The position numbers and the translations under genes were made by a program. A DNA stretch of 64,000 bases from positions 50,135,351-50,199,350 of the forward strand of contig CM051455.1 in assembly GCA_028274465.1 (NCBI GenBank). The letters run 5' to 3'. The notes below the pieces were generated by a model. It had not been told where the DNA came from and made no database searches. It saw only the letters and a program-made list of their open reading frames with translations. The DNA comes from Plantago ovata (taxonomy: Eukaryota; Streptophyta; Magnoliopsida; Lamiales; Plantaginaceae). How positions within the stretch are numbered: position 1 is the first letter of the stretch; each line of letters starts with the position of its first letter. Shown here piece by piece: positions 10,150 to 20,900 of this stretch.

Positions 10150-12795
10150 AATTAATTTGTTGCTAAGATTCTTGCAAGTAGATTTGGGAATATTTTCGAG
10201 AAAGTTATTGCGGAGAATCAATCTGCGTTTGTTGGGGAGAGAAACATTCTTGATGGGGTGGTAATTGCGAATGAAATTGTTGATGAAGCTTTGAAAAAGA
10301 AGAAAAGGATTTTTTTGTTTAAAACTGATTTTGAAAAAGCTTATGGTTCGGTGAGGTGGGATTTCCTTTTTGACATGCTAGAGGTGTTGGGTTTTGGGGA
10401 TAAATGGATTAGATGGATAAAAGAATGTGTTTCGAGTGTGAGTACTTCAATTCTTGTAAATGGTAGTCCTACCAAATAGTTCAAGGTGGGTAGGGGGCTT
10501 CGTCAAGGGGACCCTCTATCTCCGTTCCTTTATTTAATGGTGGCGGAGGGGTTGATCGAGTAGAATGATGAGTAGGGCGTGTGGGTCGGGTGGTTTCAAA
10601 CCGGTTCAAGTAGGGATGAATAAAATTCCGGTGTCGCATTTACAATTCGCAGTGACACTATTTTCTTTGGAGAGTGGTGTGCTGAATTTTTTATACAATC
10701 AAGTGTGTTTTTAGATGTTTTGAGTTACTTTCCGGTCTTAAAATAAATTTTGGGAAAAAGCAATCTTTATGGGTTTGGGGTATCAAATGATGAACTTCTT
10801 TCTTGGGCTAGTGTGTTGAATTGTGAAGTGGGGACCTTGCCTTTTAACTATTTGGGGTTGTCGGTGGGGTGTAAGGCTAAAAATGAGAGAACTTGGGATA
10901 AGGTAGTTGAAAGAATTGAGAAGAGATTGGGGTTTGAGAAAATAAATTTTTATCCTTTGGTGGTAGGTTGGTGTTAGCTAAATCGGTTCTTAATGCTTTA
11001 CCTATATACTACTTATCTTTTTTTTTTTTTTTTTCAAAAAAGATGGCTAGATAGGTTGTTAGTTTGCAAAGGAATTTTGTATGGGGTGGGGGGCTTGATA
11101 AGGAGAAGAGAAAAATGTCATGGGTTAAGTGGGAGGCTAGGTGCGGGAAAAAGTGTTTGACTTGTATTTTGTTGTGCAACAATATGGAATATTTGGTTAG
11201 CTAGAAATCATCTCTTGTTCAAAAAGGAGGAATTAAGTGCATTCCAAGTGTTTGAAAAAATCATGGTGATGACTTTGGCATTGGTTTAAAGGGAAAGGTA
11301 AAATTCAAAATTCAATTTATTTTCATTCGTGAGTATTGGAACCTTTATTATGCTTTTGAGAATTGGGGTGTTATGGGTTGTGGAGGTTGTTTGTGATTTT
11401 TGCAGGTTATGTTGGACGGTTGGGAGCCGTATAACAATGTGTCCAATGCAGTACATGACGGCCGAAGGCTGTGGTTCCATGGAGTTTTTGTGTTATTAAA
11501 TTTCTTTTGGGAGTCATTCTTGTGAAAAGTATAATGCGTTATTTGTTATTCAGATTATGGAGTGAGTTGGGCCAAGCTAGTTGCAGTGAAGACCATATAG
11601 ATGGGGTATAAGAAGCCAAGCAGGACTGCTAGCGTGACTGGAATATGGGGCAAAATGATATTGGAGGTATGATGATGTCCTTATAGTTGGCGCAATGGTG
11701 CGGTTGTTGAATTATATTGGTTTTTGTGTTTGATTTGAGGTCATGGTTTGTTTTAATGTGGTTGTCATTGATGTCTCCCGGCGATGATTTGCATGTCCAA
11801 CTCGTAATTATCTCGTCGAGTAGGGTGATGGTTGAGTTGTAGATTACACGATTGTTTATACGATTGTGCCCCTTCCTTTTATTGCTCTATTTGATTAGTG
11901 GATTGGGTAGCATTCTTGTCGTTTGTTGGGAGCTTTAATTTGTTTTTGAGGTGTTTTGATGTTTTGGTGCTATGAGTCCTTCCGGGATGTCCATACCTTA
12001 AATTCTATTGTCGGATTTCTTTGTGGGTTAACCGGACTACATGTCCCCTTCGGATGTGCCCGGTCTACTTGGATGCTTCGATTAGTAGCGGTGTGGGTAA
12101 CATTTCGGTTAGGATAGTTTATGGTCAGCCTCACCATTGTTTTAAAGGTTTAAAGGTTAATGTTGTTAGAATGGATTGGTACTATATTTGATCTTTTGTC
12201 TCCGTCGTGGGGTTGAGGAAGGTGTTTATCTTTTGTTAGGTGTTGGTATTTAGCAGCGCGTTGGAAGGTGTTTGAGCCATTGTATGCCGTGGTGTTATTC
12301 TTTGAGGTACGTATTCTCTATCGATTGAGGCATCCCCAACCACATCATTAAATTGTTTGTCACTTGTCCGAAAGGGCATAGGGTGTAGGAGATTGGTTAG
12401 GGGTGTCTCAAATCTCGATGTTATCCCGGACCACATCTTTAAATTTTTTACCACTTAACCGAAAGAGCATAGGGTGTAGGAGGTTGACTAGGGATATAAA
12501 TTGGCATAATATTTGGACTCCATTGGTTTTAATTGGATTGAATGGGTGGATTACCGATAGCATAGTTTGGTTTGCACGGTGATATTGTCCCTTGGTGATT
12601 ACTGCTGTACCATTGATTGGTTCTAGCTTAGATTTTTTGTACTCATTATTGGGTGGGAATTTCGGTTGTATCTATTATGCATATTTGAGTCTTGGGTTTC
12701 CAGAGTATGATCTGTGGTTTCTATGTAATGTTGTTGAGCATTTCTTATTTTTTATGTTCGATTATTAGTAAAAGTTTTTTTGCCGCTTAAAAGAA
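10150..12795 (+). pseudogene. Degenerate LINE (non-LTR retrotransposon), reverse transcriptase to 3' end
   Basis: Positions 10170-10550 encode RT blocks: VIAENQSAFVGERNILDGV, then FKTDFEKAYGSVRWDFL, a TAG stop after NGSPTK at 10477, then GLRQGDPLSPFLYLM. The catalytic FADD region near 10650 is frameshifted (LQFA followed by a lost base). Later RT/thumb blocks (LPFNYLGLSVG; LAKSVLNALPIYYLS; RNFVWGG) appear in changing frames up to about 11200. Sequence to about 12795, ending in TTGCCGCTTAAAAG, resembles a LINE 3' tail. The 5' end is truncated. The many stops and frameshifts mean it is dead. Confidence 0.8.
12328..12493 (+). repeat. Two diverged ~105-bp tandem units in the LINE 3' region
   Basis: The motif CACATC(A/T)TTAAATT...CACTT, followed by CCGAAAG.GCATAGGGTGTA and GGAG.TTG, occurs near 12340-12400 and again near 12433-12490. 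It is probably an internal repeat of the LINE 3'UTR. Confidence 0.55.
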
Positions 12796-13009
12796 ATCAA
12801 TTAACCTTCTTTTATAAATTACAAATTAAATATTTTTAATTAATCATTACTATTTTATTATTCAAAAATTGAATTAATAAATTTTAAAAGTACTTACTAC
12901 TAGTTAGTAATTATTTGGATTAGTGGAATTTACTGAATAGTAGTAGTATTAGTGGTGGTAGTAGTAGTAGTAATAGTAGACTAGTAGTAGATCATAAGAC
13001 TTATTCCCT

Positions 13010-13475
13010 GAGATCATGGACAATATTGAGATCATGGGACTTATTTCTAAAATCATGAGACTTATTCTTGAGATCATGAGAAATTTTATTGAGATCATGA
13101 AACTTATTTATGAGTTCATAGACAATATTGTTGAGATCATGAGACATATTCTTGAGATCATGAGCAATATTGTTGAGATTCTGAGACTTATTCCTAAGAT
13201 CATGGGCAATATTGTTGAGATCATAAGACTTATTATCGAGATCATGGGTAATATTGTTGAGATCATGAGCAATATTGTTGAGATCATAAGACTTATTTAT
13301 GAGAATATGAAACTTTTTTGTGTGTTCATGTGACTTATTCCTGAGATGATGTGAATTAAAACTGAGATCATGGAACTTATTAAGTTCATGTTGAACATAT
13401 ATAGATTTAACATCATGGGACTTAATCCCGATAATATTGGCAATATTGATGAGATCATGAGACTTATATACATAA
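13010..13475. repeat. 21-bp minisatellite, first array
   Basis: Roughly twenty 21-bp units alternate between variants such as GAGATCATGGGACTTATTCCT and GAGATCATGAGCAATATTGTT. Because 21 bp is seven codons, the array stays open in frame and reads as a heptad (I-EIM-L) on the plus strand. No promoter, intron or known domain supports a gene. The heptad peptide looks like a by-product of the period. Confidence 0.9.
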
Positions 13476-13616
13476 AAAATATAGTAAGTTACATTTCAAA
13501 ATTGTCAAACTGAGTATATGAAACAACTGTCATTCTGCAAATTGTTCAATACATTTCAAATTATTCAGAAAGAAGTAATTGTTTGGGGTTAACTAATCTT
13601 GGCTTAGTTGAACATA

Positions 13617-14185
13617 TATTTAAGATCCATGTACTTATTCTTGAGATCATGGGACCTGTTCCTAAGATCATGGGCAATATTGTTGAGATCATGAGACCTA
13701 TTCATGAGATCATGGGACTTATTAATTAAGATCATGTTGAACATAGATTTAAGATCATGAGACTTATTTCTGAGATCATTGGCAATATTGTTGAGATCAT
13801 GGGACATATTCCTCAGATCATGGACAATATTGTTGAGATCATGGGGCCTATTCATGAGATCATGGAACTTTTTTTTGTGTGTTCATGGGACTTATTCCTG
13901 ATATTATGGGACTTAAAACTGAGATCGTGGGACTTATTAATTAAGATCATGTTGAACATAGATTTAAAATCATGGGACTTATTCCTCAGATCATTGGCAA
14001 TATTTCTGAGATCATGAGACCTATTCCTTAGATCATGAGATCTATTTCTGAGATCATGGACAATATTGTTGAGATCATGGGACCTATTCATGAGATCTTG
14101 GGACTTTTTTTGTGTGTTCATGGGACTTATTCCTGAGATCATGAGACTTAGCACTGAGATCATGGGACTTATTAATTAAGATATT
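13617..14185. repeat. 21-bp minisatellite, second array
   Basis: The same 21-bp unit resumes after about 130 bp of unrelated AT-rich DNA. It contains a higher-order block that recurs (TTATTAATTAAGATCATGTT followed by GAACATAGATTTAA), seen near 13720 and 13935. The minus strand is open as HDLNNI/HDLRNK heptads. Confidence 0.9.
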
Positions 14186-14930
14186 GGATTGTTATGTAAA
14201 TTAAGGCTTTGTTCTCTTCGTTTGAAAAAGTCTGAACTGAACTGAATGGATCTGAAATGAACTTATTTGTAGTATAAAGTACTATTAGTCAAATCTGAAC
14301 TGAACTGAACTTAATGCATCTAAACTAAACTGATTTGAACTGAATTTAAAATAATTAATTTTCAGATGAAAGGAACAGAACCCAAGTGAAAAAATATATA
14401 GTACTATACTTTAGATACTTGTAATATTTTAATCAAAGCGTACATAAGTTGTAAAAAACATGGAGTAAATTTAAAATATAAAAGAATTCCCAATAAGCTA
14501 ATACTAACTTATACTACTTATACTAACTAAGTACTTGTTATTTTCGTTTGAAAATTGATTATTTTAAATTCAGTTCTGTTTCGTTCGATTTTGTTGAGAT
14601 TCGTTAAGTTAAATATTGTTCAGATTTACTTAGTTGTATTTTTATACTACAAATAAATTCAGTTCAACTTCATTTTCAATTCAGTTTAGTTTTTTTCAAA
14701 CAAAAAATAATGTTTTCTAAGTAGTTTATTCTGGTCTCATTAACTAATTTGCAGTTACCATCTTGGAAACCATAAATTGACCATTTTAAAGTCCGGTGTC
14801 AAAATCTCATGCTTAAATTGATTAAATTAGGCGTGGAATGCAATTCTGGGTTATTGCTGCACATCGATCTGTTTAAATCACATTTGTTAGGGGTAAAACC
14901 AATTATGTATTTATGTTCCTTATATATTTT
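14186..14930. other. Intergenic, AT-rich
   Basis: Contains short repeats of TCTGAACTGAACTGAA-like sequence near 14230-14345 and their partial inverse near 14560-14700 (TTCAGTTC...), so it may be a worn fold-back element. No gene seen. Confidence 0.45.
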
Positions 14931-14938
14931 GTTTCAGC

Positions 14939-15520
14939 ATGTCGTCCATAAGTCAAGTGGAAGAGAATGATGAACTATTGACGAAAATTTTAGTTCGGTT
15001 GCCAGGAAAGTCTATTTTCAAGTTTAGGTGCGTCTCCAAGAGATGGAATGATATTGTAATAACTACTACCTTTCTTGAGAGTTACAGAAAGAGAGAAAGA
15101 GAAAGGATGAATATGTCTTCCCTTGGAAATGTATTGTGGAAACAAGTTATATGAAACCGCGCGAGCCTACACTTCTCGAGAGACAAAGAGAGTTCAAGTT
15201 TGAAGAGTGCAAAGTTGTCTATAACATTCTCTGTGGTCTCAGCTCACTTGAGAAATACTTTATCCATTTCATTAATAACTTCCTAGAGTTCAAGTTTGAA
15301 GAGTGCAAAGTTGTCTATAACATTCTCTGTGATCTCAGCTCACTTGAATAATACTGTACAAATTAAAGAAACTGGACAGGTAGGTTTGGAGTTAGTACAT
15401 TACCATGGTGATGATGGTCCAGACCTCGTTGGACTGTGTTGCGGTACGGTTGTGGTTGGTTTTTGTCACATGTTATTCGTTCTTAATATTATCAATTCTA
15501 TTATTAATTATGAATAATGG
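14939..15520 (+). pseudogene. Truncated F-box protein gene
   Basis: The ORF from ATG 14939 encodes NDELLTKILVRLPGKSIFKF followed by RCVSKRWNDIV, a clear N-terminal F-box (SCF ubiquitin-ligase substrate adaptor motif that binds SKP1). After 71 codons the frame stops. The downstream DNA has only short unconnected frames and no FBA or Kelch substrate domain. A ~60-bp segment starting GTTCAAGTTTGAAGAGTGCA is present twice (about 15190 and 15290). Normal plant F-box proteins are 300-450 residues, so this is a fragment or pseudogene. Confidence 0.7.
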
Positions 15521-15749
15521 ATTAGTACGTCTTATATATTCGACTAGGTGCAATCAATTTCTCTATCCCACCTTTCATATCCTTACATAATATTTGTACT
15601 GATTTGATTAAAACACGTTGGACAAACTGATGAGAACCCAATGCATAAAAGCACCCGCGTCCGTGTTTTGGAAGGATTCCGTTGGCGCCAAGTCGTAGGG
15701 TTTTTGGAAGATTTCTTGGAAGATTAAGGTGCATATATATTTGTGTGTG

Positions 15750-15944
15750 CAGGGGCGTAACCAAGGGGGGCCGGCGGAGCCTTGCCCCCCCCCCCAAAAA
15801 AAATTTTTTTAGAAAGAATTTACAATTTTTAAAAACTTTTAAAGGTAATTTTTACGAATTTTCAACTTTTGACCTTCCGAACCTTCAAAAAATGATTTAT
15901 ATGTAAGTTCACCCCCCTAACTAAAATTCCTGGTTCCGCCCCTA
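15750..15944. mobile_element. hAT-type MITE, 195 bp
   Basis: Left end CAGGGGCGTAACCAAGG; right end (reverse complement) TAGGGGCGGAACCAGG. These are typical short hAT terminal inverted repeats. The element is flanked by the 8-bp direct repeat TGTGTGTG (15742-15749 and 15945-15952). The interior is a C9/A-rich run and non-coding. Confidence 0.78.
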
Positions 15945-15954
15945 TGTGTGTGTC

Positions 15955-17955
15955 ACAAGGTACATCCCATTATTTATGTTTTAATGCGATAAGAAGATGA
16001 TTTCCCCAAATCTCTTTCTCTATCATTTCTCTCTCTGATGGCGTTGATATCTCTTTATGACTTTCTTCATTCTTCTGTCGTTGTTCCGTTCATGCAAGAA
16101 CGCGACCTATATATCTTCTCTTTCTGAGTCAATATGCAAGAACGATCTTGAATCAATCTCAAGATCCCTACACTTGGCCTCAGAGCCCCATTAGCTAGAT
16201 AGACACAATCCATCCACGCTTACGCAAGCAACAACGGCTAGCTAACCCAGTTGGGGACGATGATTTTGAAGGCTCAGGAGATGTTGATGGCCTTGATGAC
16301 GAACACTAGGGTTATCAACATGGCGGCACGTGCATGGAGGAGCAACTACCTGAAAGATGCTCGGGCCAGAATCTGTAGATCGAGGACCGGAAGCTGAATC
16401 AAGAGGGTTGCAGCAAGAAGAATACGAGCCTGAATGAAGAGGAGAGGCTGTAGCTGTCCGATGTGCACAAGAGCCTAGCTAGGAGTGGAAAAACGAATTC
16501 GTCGATGATTATGGTGAGTTTGAATTTTTATTCTGGTTATTGTGATGTAATCAGATTATTGTATACTATTTCAACACCATTACTCATAAATGTACTCTGT
16601 GGTTAATGCATTACTCAACATGCTTCACATAATTAGACTTAATTGTTATCTAGCGAGCTTCCATTGATCTTTAATCTAATATGTGATATAGTGATATATC
16701 TCTTTAAGATTAAAAATAAAATAAAAATCACGTTTATCGCGCTTCAGAAAGTGATAGCAATAGCGTCTCTTCATAGAGAGTGAACTTGTCTATCTTTTAT
16801 ATTTCCCTCTCATGCTAACATTTGTAACTTTAGTCTTTATACGAGTAATTTTTCTTTCTTTCCTGATTGATACTTGCAACACTAATATCCGAGATGCAAT
16901 TTGATGAAATGCTTTTACGTGCCAATTCTCATTTTATGCTAGTGCCAGTTATCAATAGGGTTGCCCTGCTGATGAATTTCCGCATTTGTGAGCAAAAATT
17001 GAATTAAAAAGAAAAAGAAAACCTTTAGATACACAGCTCGATGTTAGGCATGGTAACATATCTTGGGGTCAAGTTGGATCTATTTTAGTCTTTTAGATAG
17101 ATAATTAGATTTCATATTCTCATTATTATTATTATTACCCATGTTTAACCTTAATGCAATTATAACGGTGGTCGAGTGGTAGGGGCTGGAGTAGCCTTTA
17201 AAAAATACTAATAATTTAACCATACTTCACTATTCTAAGCTTTCTAACCATTGCATATTCTAGTTTTCTAAACCATTGTAATTTTTATGAGCTTCATAAT
17301 CAAATTTCTAAATATAAGCTCTCATCATCGCCACCATTACTTACCTGCAGGGCTGTCTTTTGAATCTACTGCTAGAGTGAATTTTGATTTTCTCATAGAT
17401 TACAGAGTTAACGAAATGTTACGCTCGATCTGATTGCACATAGTACTACTCATCGCAAGCGCATGCGCAAGTGATAAACTTAATGGTGATTATAATTTTC
17501 TTGATTGTGCACAAGTTTTGCATACAATCTTTTAATTGGAGGAAGAGGCTTGCTTTAGTTGCCTTTCTGCCTCTTAGATACAGCAGAAAGTCACTCAAAG
17601 CCTCTGGCTCAAGAAATAACTGATAAGGTCAGAAAGAACAATCAGAAAACTGAACCTACAGAAGTATTTCATTTCGCATGAGCTTCTGTTAAAGTTGAAG
17701 TTGAAAATATCCAATGCCGCACCACAGACATATATGATGGCGGCGGCGAGCAGTGCCACGGCTGTTGGTTGGACTTGGTAGTGAAAATTTCACTACCATT
17801 AAAATACAACAACACTCAGGTGGCAACTTTACTATCACTACTACCAGCACCAGTCCCTAACAAACTATTCTAATTATCATGCGGAAATGAATCTGTTCAA
17901 GGAAATATGTAACATCTTTCGAGTATGGGCAGACAGCAGAATCAGCAAATGGTTG
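15955..17955. other. Intergenic between F-box fragment and NDX 3' end
   Basis: No supported gene. A short stretch near 17165-17200 (GTGGTCGAGTGGTAG) resembles a tRNA A-box, but no B-box follows at the right spacing. The last few hundred bases probably include the NDX 3'UTR. Confidence 0.5.
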
Positions 17956-17962
17956 CTCTAGT

Positions 17963-20900
17963 TTACTGAGGTGGCAGGTGGTAAACCTTGTTTGAATCCC
18001 AGAACACTCTCATCAAACCAAGGCGCATCTCAGCTTCATCAAAAGAGTTGCAGGTGGCATCAATTGGATGCGGAAGCTTGGTGGATCTGGGAACTGAAAG
18101 CTCCATGATATCCACAACGCATATCCGGGATTGATCCAAGTTCTTGTCAGACCAATTACCATGGACCTGAAATACCTTACCTTTTCCCATCTCTTCTCCT
18201 TTTTCACCAACCAACACTACGTATTGCCCAGGTTCAAAGTGCATGATTGGTGGTAGGTTATCGCATGGCTTGACAATTGAAGTCCCCAAGTCCTTGTCAT
18301 CATTAGCACTAGGCGTTATCTCTATGACCTCATTTACGACATTTTCCTTTGCAGAAGATGGGGTACCTGAATTATCTGTAGGACTGTTCGGGAAGTCCGC
18401 CGGCCCAGAGCTTCCCTGTCTGTCCAGATTTCCCCTTTCGAGTGATGGCCGAACATCCTTCGCAATACGGGCTAACTTGGCTTTTCGGTTATTGAGCCTG
18501 TCCACCATACAAAACAAAATTTAAAATAATTAAAGAATAATGTTATGGAGCGAGGTAGAAGTATGCCTGTACATCACCCTCCCTGCACAAAAATTGTGCA
18601 AACAAACCCGTGTGCACAATCCCATAATTTGCACCAATTATTTCTTTATTCATTTTCGCAGGGGAGGAGGGGCAGCAAAGATAGGGTACGTGCACTGCTT
18701 TATTACACATGAGAGTTAATTTTTCTGATGATGGAGGTGAAACGTTTATTTGCCCAACCCCCATGGGTCTGGTCTGCTGCTACTATAGCATTACACACCA
18801 AAATGCAGGAGAGAGTCCAGTCCACAAACTATAAGAACTTGATTGGTTACTATTGAAGAAATGATTTTTCGTACTTCTTTAACTAAACACTACTACCAGG
18901 AAATTACAGAAAACTAAAATTTAAGAATATGTACCATATTATAACAACTAGATTTGGAAGAAAGTAAAGGAAATTGGAGGAAGCATCTTTGATATTTTCT
19001 GCCCCTCATTGAGTTGGAAGAAAGGCCGTGGCCCTGGAGTCATTGCCTTGGGAACTAATGAAGGAAAAGCCTTCACGTTTGAGATTGGATCACAGCAGCA
19101 TTGCTGGAGTCCAACGAGTCCGTTAGACAAGAGTTGTGTACTGGAGTCTAGGGTCTTGTACCTCTTGGTTTCCACCCTATAGTTGCTATGACTATTAGGA
19201 GCTTTCCATTTGTTTGAGATTTGCTTGGAAATTGTAAGCATGATTGGGGCATTCCCCTCTTACTCATGTACAAATTTGGGCTTAATGGAGTTTAAGTCTT
19301 CAAAAGAAAAAAAAACCCTGGATTTGGAAGCCATCCAGTCCTCCAGATAAGGCAACTAACCAGTAAGTTTGCTATATCTATGTTTTATGCAGCAATAGAA
19401 TGTCAATTTCAGTTTCAATCAGAAAGCATACTGAATCAGAAAATAAACCAAAATAGAAGACTAAATGACCTGATACACATTCCTTCAAATTTAGATAAGC
19501 CAACAATGGCGGAGGGAGGGGTGGGTCCAGTGAGATCACTGGAACCCCCTGATATTTTTTGTAGTAGTATCATATGTGTACTATAGGTTGCTATATAGTC
19601 ATGTACCCGAGTGGAAGAGAGAAGTCATCCTTGGTGTCGGGTTCGACTCATACTAATTAACACCTGAAGTATATTTTTTCTTACTTGAATTGTTTGGTTT
19701 ATCTTAACATATCTAATCTAATTTAGTTAATATTTTCTTTTTTTCAAACTCATGGGATATATATTTTATGTATAGTAGGGGTAGTACTGTAATTCATGAA
19801 CGAAAAAAAATCGAGCAGTATAGTTTTTCAAACTCACAATCTAAATTTAATGGAGTAGTACTATAGTTCGTGAAAAAATACTGTAATTCATGAAAAATAA
19901 TATTCTCAAGCAATGGATTTTTTTCAAACTTGCAATATATATAGTAGAGTAGCACCATTCACCATATATAATACGTAAAGAAATTTGGTCGATGCATATA
20001 TATATATATATCTCTTTAAAAATTCATTACAAGTTACACATTTTTAAAGGAAATATTATGTAGTTTGACCCCCCTCAAATTGACTACTGGCTTCACCACT
20101 GTAAGCCAACAACTAAGTTTCAGAAAGAAACGAAATATAGAAACACACTTACCAGTTTTTAAGCCTCGAAGTCGTCACCTCGGTACCCTGATGAAAACAA
20201 ATAAAAATTCAATTAGTAGAGGAGAAAAATATGACTAATATTCTCTGAGAAAATTAAAAAGGAGAAGAAAATTTGATGTTATATTCATACTTACATGAAG
20301 ACTAATTTTGTCAGCCCATATTTTAATGAGTTCGCATTACGGTGCATATTAGGTTCATCCACAAGTGCACCTTCAATAAGTGATATCTGTTTGTCATTCA
20401 TCATAGGTCGTTTGCGTTTTCTTTGCAGTGTCTCATCGGACTGCACAACATTGATCTTTCCATCCTCTGCAGTTTCTTCTTTGAAGTGAAAAGCATCCAT
20501 CTGATCAGTTGTGCCTCGCGGGCTGGAATCCGACCCACTTGTTCGATAATCTCGTTCGTCTTCTCTCACAATTACATTGGACCCACTGGTTTTACCATGT
20601 TCCATCATCCCATGTTTCATTTCTCCAGCACTAGTTAGATCTTTAGCAATTCGGCTATTTAGTTGGTTAGCTTCTGGAAAAGCAACATTCTTTAGTGCTC
20701 TCGCATCCTTGTTGGTATCGCCATGGCTCTGATATGCTGCTGCTTCTCTGCGCATCGGTGAAGAATGCACCCTAGTATCCTGAGCAACCTAAAAGTAGAT
20801 GTTATCGATAGACTGAAATAACGTTGGATGGCGAAGAAAGGTGGGGACTGCACAGCTAAAAAGGATAGGGCCAGAAAATAAAGCAACAGATAAACATTAG

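Noticed and set aside
13016..14163. Open frames of 80-105 codons in the 21-bp array as a repeat-protein gene
   Set aside because: Both strands are equally open because the period is seven codons. No domain, intron or codon bias supports a gene.
13010..14185. CRISPR array
   Set aside because: The repeats are contiguous and diverged with no unique spacers, and this is plant nuclear DNA.
17160..17200. tRNA gene suggested by GTGGTCGAGTGG
   Set aside because: No matching T-loop or acceptor stem follows at the right distance.
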